The notes under the pieces: generated by a model
Databases searched by the model: none
Told to the model about the DNA's origin: nothing
What the model saw: the letters and a program-made list of their open reading frames with translations, nothing else
Shown here: positions 6,406-13,147 of the stretch, piece after piece
Numbering within the stretch: position 1 is the first letter of the stretch
Layout of the letters: each line of letters starts with the position of its first letter
From: JBEIFW01 sp044370695
Lineage (GTDB): Bacteria; Actinomycetota; Acidimicrobiia; Acidimicrobiales; Ilumatobacteraceae
Assembly: GCA_044370695.1 (NCBI GenBank)
Contig: JBILVB010000081.1
Span: forward strand, 1-17,465
Reading direction: 5' to 3'
DNA: 17,465 nt
Made by a program: the position numbers and the translations under genes

Positions 6406-6444
6406 GGCTGAGAGGCCTCTCAGCCGCTCTCAGGATCCGCTCAG
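6406..6444. promoter_or_regulatory. Palindrome plus three CTCTCAG-type direct repeats before the export operon
   Basis: A perfect 20-bp palindrome (6406-6425; half-site GGCTGAGAGG) is followed by direct repeats CTCTCAG at 6417-6423, CTCTCAG at 6427-6433 and CGCTCAG at 6438-6444. The repeats have 10 and 11 base periods, so they lie on one face of the helix. OmpR/PhoB-type response regulators bind direct repeats with this period, and one is encoded in the operon that starts 15 bases further on. I infer that this is the binding site of that regulator. A core promoter is not obvious: GGAACC at 6454-6459 lacks a matching -10. Confidence 0.55.
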
Positions 6445-6459
6445 ACCCGGTTCGGAACC

Positions 6460-7374
6460 ATGCACGACATGCGCCGCACCGCTCTCGCCCTCCTCACCGC
6501 CGCGCTCGTCGCCACACCCCTTGCCGCCTGTGGCGGTGACCGCCCCACCGGCACGGTGTCCGACGACCGCAGCCCGCTCGACGCCCTCTTCGGCTCGCTC
6601 GACCAGACCGACCTCCAGCGCCGCACGGAGGAGCGGGTCGCCGTCTGCATGCGGGAGAAGGGCTGGCAGTACACGCCGAACCTCGCAGCGACGGTTCGCA
6701 TCGAGGCCCCCGACCCCAGCGACGCCACGTTCCGCGCCCGGTACGGCTACGGCATCGTCGAGAACCTGGCGATGGACGCACCGACGACCCCGGCGGCCGC
6801 CGATCCGAACGCGGCCTACCTCGCGTCACTGAGCGAGGCCGAGCGCAGCCGCTACCAGGAGGACCTCGTCGGAACGCTCGACGAGACCGAGGGGCAGGAG
6901 AGCGTGTCCCTCGGTGGACCCGCCGGCTGCATCGGCACCGCGTTCACCGAAGCGGCGACGCAGACCGCCGGCGACCCGAAGATCCTCGAGCGCCTGACGG
7001 CCCTCAACGACCAGATCACCAACGACCCCCGGATGGTCGCCGCCACCGAGAAATGGTCGGCCTGCATGCGCAACGCCGGCTTCACCTACCGCACGCCCGA
7101 GGCGATCTTCGAGGACCTGCTCACGCGGGTCTCCGAGGCCCGGGGGATCGGCGCACCCGAGCCGATCAAGACGACCGAGGTCGACCCGGCGCCGCCCACG
7201 ACCTCGGCCGAGGCGGGCGCCGAGCTCGCTGCGCTCGGGCGCGAGGAGGTGGCGATCGCCAAGGCCGACCACGAGTGCCAGGCCGCCGGCCTGGCCCAGG
7301 TCCGACGCACCATCGAGGCCGAGGTCGTCCAGCAGTTGACCACCGAGTTCCCCGACCTGGGGAAGGGCGAGTGA
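6460..7374 (+). CDS. Cys-rich lipoprotein, first gene of the export/two-component operon
   Basis: 304 residues. A short basic N-terminus (MHDMRR), a hydrophobic core and the lipobox TPLAAC give a lipoprotein signal with lipidated C24. ATG 6460 or ATG 6469 could be the start; neither has a clear ribosome site. The mature protein has four more cysteines, C63, C157, C202 and C273. Two of them lie in matching short motifs, CMREKGWQY at 63 and CMRNAGFTY at 202, so the protein may be an internal duplication with disulfide-linked halves. I do not recognise a named family, though actinobacterial ABC-adaptor operons often carry such lipoproteins. A role as an outer-face sensor or substrate-binding helper for the ABC system is inference from position. 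The gene overlaps the next by 4 bases (GTGA). Confidence 0.8.
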   Translation: MHDMRRTALALLTAALVATPLAACGGDRPTGTVSDDRSPLDALFGSLDQTDLQRRTEERVAVCMREKGWQYTPNLAATVRIEAPDPSDATFRARYGYGIVENLAMDAPTTPAAADPNAAYLASLSEAERSRYQEDLVGTLDETEGQESVSLGGPAGCIGTAFTEAATQTAGDPKILERLTALNDQITNDPRMVAATEKWSACMRNAGFTYRTPEAIFEDLLTRVSEARGIGAPEPIKTTEVDPAPPTTSAEAGAELAALGREEVAIAKADHECQAAGLAQVRRTIEAEVVQQLTTEFPDLGKGE

Positions 7375-9116
7375 CCGCGACCTCGGTGCCCTCGTCCGAG
7401 CGGTCGGCGGGGTCGGCGTCTCCGGCGTCGCCGACCACCCGTCGGGTCCGCCGACTCGCCGTGGTCCTCGCGCTGGTGGTCGCCGCTGCCGGCGCCGGGT
7501 GGGTGGTCGGGCTCCGGGTCCGCTCCCCGGCCGATGCCGCCGCCGGTCGCGCTGCGCCCGCCCCGTCGCCGGTGACCGCCGCGGTCGAGCGCCGGACCCT
7601 GTCCAACGACATCGCGCGGCGGGGCACGATCCGATTCGACCGACCCACGCCGGTCGCCCTGGCCGGCGCCGTCGGCGACGGGACCGGCGCAGCGATCGTC
7701 ACCCGGCTCCCGGCCCGCAACGACGCCGTCGAGGAGGGCACCGTGCTGGCCGAGGTCAGCGGTCGGCCCGTCCTCGCGCTCACCGGTCCCCAACCGATGT
7801 ACCGCACCATCCGCCCCGGCGCCGTGGGCGCCGACGTCCGCCAGCTCGAGGAGGCGCTGGCTCGACTGGGCTACGACCCCGGACCCGCCGACGGCGTGTT
7901 CGACGCGGCGGCCCAGGCTGCCGTGCAACGGCTGTACGAGGGGCGGGGCCACCAGGCCCAGGGCCCGACCAAGGAGCAGGCCGACACCGTGCGGGAACGC
8001 CGCCGCGGGGTCGCCGACGCCGAGGCCCGCGCCCGCCAGGCCCGCGCGGCGCTGGCCGAGGCCCGCACCGGCTCGGCCGCCGCCGTGCTCGCCGCCGAAC
8101 AGGAACTGGCCCAGCAACAGCGCGCGACCGAGATCGTCGCCCTGCAGACGGCCAAGGCCGACGCCGACGCCGCCGATCGCCTCGCCGTGGCCCGCACCGC
8201 GCTCGACAGCGCCCGCCGCACCGGCGCCGCCGACGCGATCGCCGCGGCCGAAGCAGCAGTGCGCACCGCCGAGGCCGACGCCACCCTCGCCGCCCGCACC
8301 GGATCGGCCGATCGGGCCCGTGCCGCCGAAGGCGTCGCGCTCGCCACCGCACGGTTGACCGAGGCCCGCGCCCCGCGTGACACCAGCACGCTCGCGGCCG
8401 CCGTCACCGCAGCCGACGAGGACGTCGAGCGGGCCCGGGCCGACCTCGACGACGCCGCCGCCCAGGCCGGCGTGTCGATCCCGGCCGGCGAGGTCGTCTT
8501 CCTCCCCCGTCTCCCCCAGCGCGTCGACGAGGTGAAGGGCCGCGTCGGCGACGCCCCGGCCGGGCCGCTGGTCACGCTGTCGGGCGCCAGCGTGCGCGTC
8601 GACACCTCGATCGACGCCGCCGACGCCGGGACCGTCACCGTCGGCACCGCGGTCACGATGCGGCTCGCCGATCTCGATCGCCGGCTCACCGGCGTCGTCA
8701 CCGAGGTCGCGGACAAGCCCGGCACCGGTGGAGCCGGCGCGTCGCAGATCGCCGTCGTCATCACCCCCGACGACGTCGCCGCCGCCGCCGAGCTCGCCGG
8801 CGCTGCGGTGGTCGTCACCGTCCCGCTCGCCACCACCGCGGGCGAGGTGCTCGTGGTCCCCGCGGCGGCCGTGATCAGCGCCCTCGACGGTGCGACCACC
8901 GTGAAGGTGGTCGGCCGGGACGGCACGGTGCGCACCGCCGCCGTACGAACCGGCCTGAGCGCCAAGGGCGTCGTCGAGGTCGCCCCCCTCGACGGTGCGA
9001 CGCTCGGCCCCGGGGACCGGGTCGTGATCGGCGAACGGGCGGTTCCCCTTGCCGCCCCGACCGCCCCGACGACCCCGACGACGACCCCGCCGACGACCGG
9101 GGGCGATCGTGGCTGA
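7371..9116 (+). CDS. ABC exporter adaptor with peptidoglycan-binding domain (membrane-fusion-protein type)
   Basis: 581 residues, GTG start at 7371 overlapping the lipoprotein stop. A cytoplasmic tail and one membrane helix (about 28-48, RLAVVLALVVAAAGAGWVVGL) lead into a strand-rich part and a PG_binding_1 domain (about 145-195, key run GAVGADVRQLEEALARLGYD and DGVFDAAAQAAVQ). A long Ala/Glu/Arg-rich coiled coil follows (about 200-400), then HlyD/MacA-like beta domains (about 400-560) and a Thr/Pro tail. In diderms such adaptors reach the outer membrane; in monoderm actinobacteria a peptidoglycan-binding insertion would fix the complex in the wall. It is followed, with 8 bases overlap, by the matching ATPase and permease, as in MacAB. 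Probable job: adaptor for export of a peptide, lipid or drug; the substrate is not deducible. Confidence 0.85.
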   Translation: MTATSVPSSERSAGSASPASPTTRRVRRLAVVLALVVAAAGAGWVVGLRVRSPADAAAGRAAPAPSPVTAAVERRTLSNDIARRGTIRFDRPTPVALAGAVGDGTGAAIVTRLPARNDAVEEGTVLAEVSGRPVLALTGPQPMYRTIRPGAVGADVRQLEEALARLGYDPGPADGVFDAAAQAAVQRLYEGRGHQAQGPTKEQADTVRERRRGVADAEARARQARAALAEARTGSAAAVLAAEQELAQQQRATEIVALQTAKADADAADRLAVARTALDSARRTGAADAIAAAEAAVRTAEADATLAARTGSADRARAAEGVALATARLTEARAPRDTSTLAAAVTAADEDVERARADLDDAAAQAGVSIPAGEVVFLPRLPQRVDEVKGRVGDAPAGPLVTLSGASVRVDTSIDAADAGTVTVGTAVTMRLADLDRRLTGVVTEVADKPGTGGAGASQIAVVITPDDVAAAAELAGAAVVVTVPLATTAGEVLVVPAAAVISALDGATTVKVVGRDGTVRTAAVRTGLSAKGVVEVAPLDGATLGPGDRVVIGERAVPLAAPTAPTTPTTTPPTTGGDRG

Positions 9117-9789
9117 CGTCCTGGCCCTGCGCGGGGTGTGCCGGCACTTCCCCGGCAACCCACCGGTCGAGGTCCTCGCCGACCTCGCGCTCACCGTTCG
9201 CGTCGGCGAGTACCTGGCCGTCGTCGGTCCGAGCGGGTCGGGCAAGTCGACCCTGTTGAACGTCCTCGGCCTGCTCGATCGCCCGAGCGCAGGCACCTAC
9301 GAACTCGACGGGATCGACACCACGACGCTGTCCGACGGGCGTCGCAGCGCCCTTCGGGCCGGCCGCATCGGTTTCGTGTTCCAGAGCTTCCATCTGCTGG
9401 CGCAACGCAGCATCGAGGAGAACGTGATGATGGCCGAGCTCTACGGCGCCGGTGCTCGACGGCGACGGCGAGGGCGGCGCGAACGGGCACGATCGGCGCT
9501 CGAGCAGGTCGGCCTCGGACACCGCCTCGGTGCGGCCGCCGGCACCCTGTCGGGGGGTGAGCGCCAGCGCGTCGCCATCGCCCGCGCGCTCGTGACCGCG
9601 CCGGCGATCCTGCTGTGCGACGAACCGACCGGCAACCTCGACCGCGCCAACACCGCGGCGGTGCTCGCCACGTTCGACGAGCTCCATGCGCGGGGGATGA
9701 CGATCGTCGTCATCACCCACGACGCGACCGTCGCGGCCCGGGCCGACCGCCGTGTCGGCATGGTCGACGGCCGGCTGGTGGCGGCATGA
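9109..9789 (+). CDS. MacB/LolD-type ABC transporter ATP-binding protein
   Basis: 226 residues, GTG start at 9109, inside the last codons of the adaptor gene and after a G-rich stretch. All nucleotide-binding parts are intact: Walker A VGPSGSGKST (residues 39-48, K46), Q-loop VFQSFHLL, signature LSGGERQRVAIARAL, Walker B ILLCDEPTGNLD and the H-loop THD. The DEPTGNLD form and the sequence LAQRSIEENV are typical of the LolD/MacB/FtsE group, which powers permeases by mechanical transmission rather than classic transport. The overlap with the permease gene (ATGA) and its family type make it the ATPase of the same complex. An Arg-rich insert (GARRRRRGRRERARS, about 115-130) is more basic than usual. 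Confidence 0.95.
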   Translation: MADVLALRGVCRHFPGNPPVEVLADLALTVRVGEYLAVVGPSGSGKSTLLNVLGLLDRPSAGTYELDGIDTTTLSDGRRSALRAGRIGFVFQSFHLLAQRSIEENVMMAELYGAGARRRRRGRRERARSALEQVGLGHRLGAAAGTLSGGERQRVAIARALVTAPAILLCDEPTGNLDRANTAAVLATFDELHARGMTIVVITHDATVAARADRRVGMVDGRLVAA

Positions 9790-11006
9790 CCCGCACCCGG
9801 ATGGCGGTGGTGGACCTGCTCACCGAGGCCCTCGCCGGGATCATGGCCCGACCCGGTCGCACCGTGCTGACCGTCCTGGGCACCGTCGTCGGGATCACCG
9901 CGCTGGTCGCCACGCTCGGGATCTCGGCCACCGCCGGCAACCAGATCGTCGGGCGCTTCGACGCCCTCGCCGCGACCCAGGTGACCGTCACCGTGCAGTC
10001 CTCGCGCGTCGGTGGCGCCGAGCGCGCCCTGGGAACCCTGCCCTGGGACGTCGAGCGCCGGTTGCAGCTCAACGGGGTCGTCGCTGCCGGCGCCCTGGCC
10101 GAGGTCTCCTTCGGTGACGGCACCGGTGTGCGCCCGAACCGGTTCCGCGACCCGATGTCGCGCGACGAGCGGAACCTCGCGACCCTGGCCGCCTCACCCG
10201 GGCTGCTCGGCGCCGTGCGTGGCCAGGTGCTCGACGGACGATGGTTCGACGCGGGCCACGTCAGGCGCGCCGACCGCGTGGCCGTGCTCGGCGAGCAGGC
10301 CGCCCGATCGCTCGGCATCGCCTCGGTCGGTGACCAGCGGGCCGTGTTCGTGGGCGGCGAGGGGTTCACCGTGATCGGCATCATCGCCACCCCACGGCGC
10401 GAACCCTCGCTCGGCAACGCCGTGATCGTGCCGTGGGGTGCAGCGCAGGACCGGCTCCCGAGAGTGGTGCCGTCGCGCGTCGTCATCGACACCGAGCTCG
10501 GCGCCGCCCGCCTCGTGGCGTCGCAGGCCGCCCTTGCCCTCGATCCGGGCAACCCCGACGGTCTGGCCGTCGTGGCGCCGGGCGATCCCCGGGCGGCGCG
10601 TGCCGCAGTCACCCGCGACGTCGACGGTCTGTTCCTGCTGCTCGGTGCCATCACGCTCGTCGTCGGCGCGATCGGCATCGCCAACGTCACCTTGGTGACC
10701 GTGCTCGAACGGGTCGGCGAGATCGGCCTGCGACGAGCCCTCGGCGCAGCCCGGCGCCACATCGCGGCCCAGTTCCTCGTCGAGTCCTCCTTCCTCGGGC
10801 TGATCGGCGGGGTGGTCGGCTCGAGCGTCGGGCTCGTCACCATCGTCGGCGTCGCCGCCGCCCGGTCGTGGACGCCGGTCCTCGATCCGGTCGTCCCGCT
10901 GGCCGGCCCCGTGCTGGGCGGGGTCGTCGGGCTCCTCGCCGGGCTCTACCCGGCGCTTCGCGCCGCTGCGCTGGAACCGGTCGACGCACTGAGAACAGGA
11001 CTGTGA
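9786..11006 (+). CDS. MacB/FtsX-family ABC permease
   Basis: 406 residues, ATG at 9786 overlapping the ATPase stop (ATGA). One N-terminal membrane helix (about 26-47), a large extracytoplasmic MacB_PCD-type domain (about 50-275), then three helices (about 282-305, 330-359, 369-396). The cytoplasmic loop ERVGEIGLRRALGAARRHI after helix 2 is the conserved FtsX/MacB contact region for the ATPase. The final LRAAALEPVDALR is the usual family ending. The four-helix layout matches MacB rather than the ten-helix BceB type, which together with the adaptor points to a MacA-MacB-like machine. Seven bases separate it from the response regulator, so the system and its sensor pair are one operon. Confidence 0.93.
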   Translation: MTRTRMAVVDLLTEALAGIMARPGRTVLTVLGTVVGITALVATLGISATAGNQIVGRFDALAATQVTVTVQSSRVGGAERALGTLPWDVERRLQLNGVVAAGALAEVSFGDGTGVRPNRFRDPMSRDERNLATLAASPGLLGAVRGQVLDGRWFDAGHVRRADRVAVLGEQAARSLGIASVGDQRAVFVGGEGFTVIGIIATPRREPSLGNAVIVPWGAAQDRLPRVVPSRVVIDTELGAARLVASQAALALDPGNPDGLAVVAPGDPRAARAAVTRDVDGLFLLLGAITLVVGAIGIANVTLVTVLERVGEIGLRRALGAARRHIAAQFLVESSFLGLIGGVVGSSVGLVTIVGVAAARSWTPVLDPVVPLAGPVLGGVVGLLAGLYPALRAAALEPVDALRTGL

Positions 11007-11013
11007 GCACAGA

Positions 11014-11697
11014 ATGAGAACGATGCGCGTGTTGGTGGTCGACGACGAGGTCCAACTCGCCGAGGCGGTCCGTCGAGGCCTGGTGGCCGAGGGGTTCGCC
11101 GTCGACGTCGCCCACGACGGCGACGACGGGCTGTGGCGAGCGCTCGAGGTCGCCTACGACGCCATCATCCTCGACCTGATGCTCCCCAAGCGCAACGGCT
11201 ACCTGGTCTGCCGGGAGCTCCGGGCCCGTGACGTGTGGACCCCGATCCTCATGCTCACGGCGAAGTCGGGCGAGTGGGACGTCGCCGAGGGGCTCGACAC
11301 CGGTGCCGACGACTATCTGACCAAACCGTTCTCGTTCGTGGTGCTCGTCGCCCGGGTGCGGGCGCTCACCCGGCGCAGCTGGGCCACCCGGGCCGGCACC
11401 CTGGTGGTCGGCGATCTCGTCGTCGACCCGACGGCGCGCACCGCGGCCCGTGCCGGGGTCACCGTCGAGCTGACCCGGCGGGAGTTCGACCTGCTCGAGA
11501 CGCTCGCCCGACGACCCGGGGAGGTGTTGCGAAAGGCCGAGCTGCTCGACGCGGTGTGGGGCCTCGACTTCGCCGGCGACCCCAACGTGGTCGAGGTCTA
11601 TCTCGGCTACCTCCGGCGCAAGCTCGACCGACCGTTCGGACGGTCCTCGTTGCAGACGGTGCGCGGCGTCGGCTACCGGCTGGTCGACGATGCGTAG
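11014..11697 (+). CDS. OmpR/PhoB-family response regulator
   Basis: 227 residues from ATG 11014; ATG 11023 (three codons later) is also possible and there is no strong ribosome site for either. The receiver domain (1-120) has the acidic pair D10-D11, phosphorylated D54 (ILDLMLPKRNG), T82 and K104 (LTKPF). The C-terminal winged helix (about 130-225) shows TRREFDLLETLARRPGEV and VVEVYLGYLRRKL, then VRGVGYRL. It should bind direct repeats as a dimer; such repeats stand upstream of the operon. It overlaps the kinase gene by 8 bases. Likely target: the transporter operon it belongs to. Confidence 0.95.
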   Translation: MRTMRVLVVDDEVQLAEAVRRGLVAEGFAVDVAHDGDDGLWRALEVAYDAIILDLMLPKRNGYLVCRELRARDVWTPILMLTAKSGEWDVAEGLDTGADDYLTKPFSFVVLVARVRALTRRSWATRAGTLVVGDLVVDPTARTAARAGVTVELTRREFDLLETLARRPGEVLRKAELLDAVWGLDFAGDPNVVEVYLGYLRRKLDRPFGRSSLQTVRGVGYRLVDDA

Positions 11698-13138
11698 GCT
11701 CGGCTCGCTGCGGGTGCGGATCACCGCCGTGGTCACCGTGCTCACCGGGGTCTTCCTCGGCATCGTGGTCGCCATCGTCGGCGGTCAGCTCCGCCTGGAC
11801 GTGCTCGGCGCCGTGATCGACGCCGAGGAGCCGACCAACCCGGCCCTGGACCCCGCCGACGAATCGATCGACACGGTGTTCGGCGGGGTCGGCGACGAGT
11901 TCCTCGGCACCATCGTGCGTTCGTCGTGGGAGCGCCTGGCCGCGGCGGGGCGACTCCCGCTCGTGTGGGAGGCCCTCGGCCTCCCCCCGCCGCCCGACGG
12001 CGCCGCGATCGTGGTGTGGTCGACCGATCCGACCTACGAGGTGCAGGTGACCGGCGCGTCGGCCGACGCGACCGCCGGTGCGCCCCCGGTCCCGTCGGTG
12101 CGGATCCGCTTCGAGGAGTGGCTCGCAGCGACGGGGCTGGTCGAGTCGGGCTACACCCCGGACCAGCTCTCCCGTGAGGTGTCGGGCGAGGGCATCACCA
12201 TCATCGGGGTGAAGAGCCTCGTCGACGCCGAGGACGCCGTGGCGACGGCCGTGCGCAACTTGTGGCTGCTGGCCGGGGCGCTCACCGTCGGGGTCGGGGT
12301 CGTCACCTGGGTGGCGACCGGGCGCACGTTGCGGCCCGTGGCCCGGATGTCGCGTCGGGTCGAGGAGATCCGCGCTGCGGGTGCCGGGGACCGGATCCCC
12401 GAACCGGGCACCGGCGACGAGATCGATCACCTGGCCCGGACGGTGAACTCGATGCTGGCCCGCCTCGACGACGCGGCGATCGCGCAACGCCGCTTCGTCG
12501 CCGACGCCTCCCACGAACTGCGCAGCCCACTCGCCGTGCTGCGCACCGAGGCCGAGGTCGCGCTCGCCCACCCGGCCACCGTCGAGACGCCGCGCATGGC
12601 CACCGCGGTGTTGAACGAGACCGTGCGGCTCGAGGGCCTCGTCGACGATCTCCTGGTGCTCGCCCGTGCCGACGACCCGGCCCCGGCCCACCATCTCGGG
12701 GCGCTTCCCCTCGTCGACGTCGAGGAGATCGCCCTCACCGAAGCGGCCCGGGCCCGGCGGCTGCCGGTGACCGTGGCCGACGTGCTCGCCGGCCGGGTGC
12801 GGGCCCATCCGATCGACGTCACCCGCATCGTGCGCCACCTGCTCGACAACGCCGCCCGCTACGGCGCCGCCACGGTGGCGCTCACCGTGCGCCGCAACGG
12901 CGAGCAGGTCATTCTGATCGTGGACGACGACGGCGACGGTGTGCCGCTCGCCGAACGGGAACGGATCTTCGAGCGCTTCGCGCGCACCGAGGCCTCACGG
13001 GCCCGCGATGCCGGCGGGGTCGGGCTCGGTCTTGCCGTCGTGCGAGCGACGGTGCAGCGCCTCGGCGGTCACATCGGCGTCGGCGACAGCCCGCTGGGCG
13101 GCGCCCGCTTCATCGTGCAGTTGCCGGCCGCCGGCTGA
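11690..13138 (+). CDS. Membrane sensor histidine kinase
   Basis: 482 residues. Helix 1 (about 11-32) and helix 2 (about 190-210) enclose an outer sensor domain of about 150 residues with no recognised fold. Then come HAMP (about 211-263), the HisKA dimerisation part with phosphorylated H275 (FVADASHELRSPLAVLRTE), and the ATP-binding domain with N box HLLDNAARYG, G1 box VDDDGDGVP, F box IFERFART and G2 box GGVGLGLAVV. It is complete. The ATG lies inside the last codons of the response regulator gene, so the pair is cognate. The outer domain has no Cys and is rich in Pro, Asp and Gly; the signal may be a wall- or membrane-active compound, but this is inference from the neighbouring exporter. 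Confidence 0.95.
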   Translation: MRRLGSLRVRITAVVTVLTGVFLGIVVAIVGGQLRLDVLGAVIDAEEPTNPALDPADESIDTVFGGVGDEFLGTIVRSSWERLAAAGRLPLVWEALGLPPPPDGAAIVVWSTDPTYEVQVTGASADATAGAPPVPSVRIRFEEWLAATGLVESGYTPDQLSREVSGEGITIIGVKSLVDAEDAVATAVRNLWLLAGALTVGVGVVTWVATGRTLRPVARMSRRVEEIRAAGAGDRIPEPGTGDEIDHLARTVNSMLARLDDAAIAQRRFVADASHELRSPLAVLRTEAEVALAHPATVETPRMATAVLNETVRLEGLVDDLLVLARADDPAPAHHLGALPLVDVEEIALTEAARARRLPVTVADVLAGRVRAHPIDVTRIVRHLLDNAARYGAATVALTVRRNGEQVILIVDDDGDGVPLAERERIFERFARTEASRARDAGGVGLGLAVVRATVQRLGGHIGVGDSPLGGARFIVQLPAAG

Positions 13139-13147
13139 GCCGGGTGT

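Noticed and set aside
6454..6475. GGAACC before the lipoprotein ATG as a SigE promoter
   Set aside because: No GTT or CGTT lies 15-19 bases downstream, and a start site there would fall inside the gene.
7086..9296. A 736-residue open frame on the minus strand across the adaptor gene
   Set aside because: Composition is almost only Gly, Arg, Asp and Ala with no domain; the plus-strand adaptor in the same DNA has a membrane helix, a PG-binding domain and operon joins. It is a high-GC shadow.
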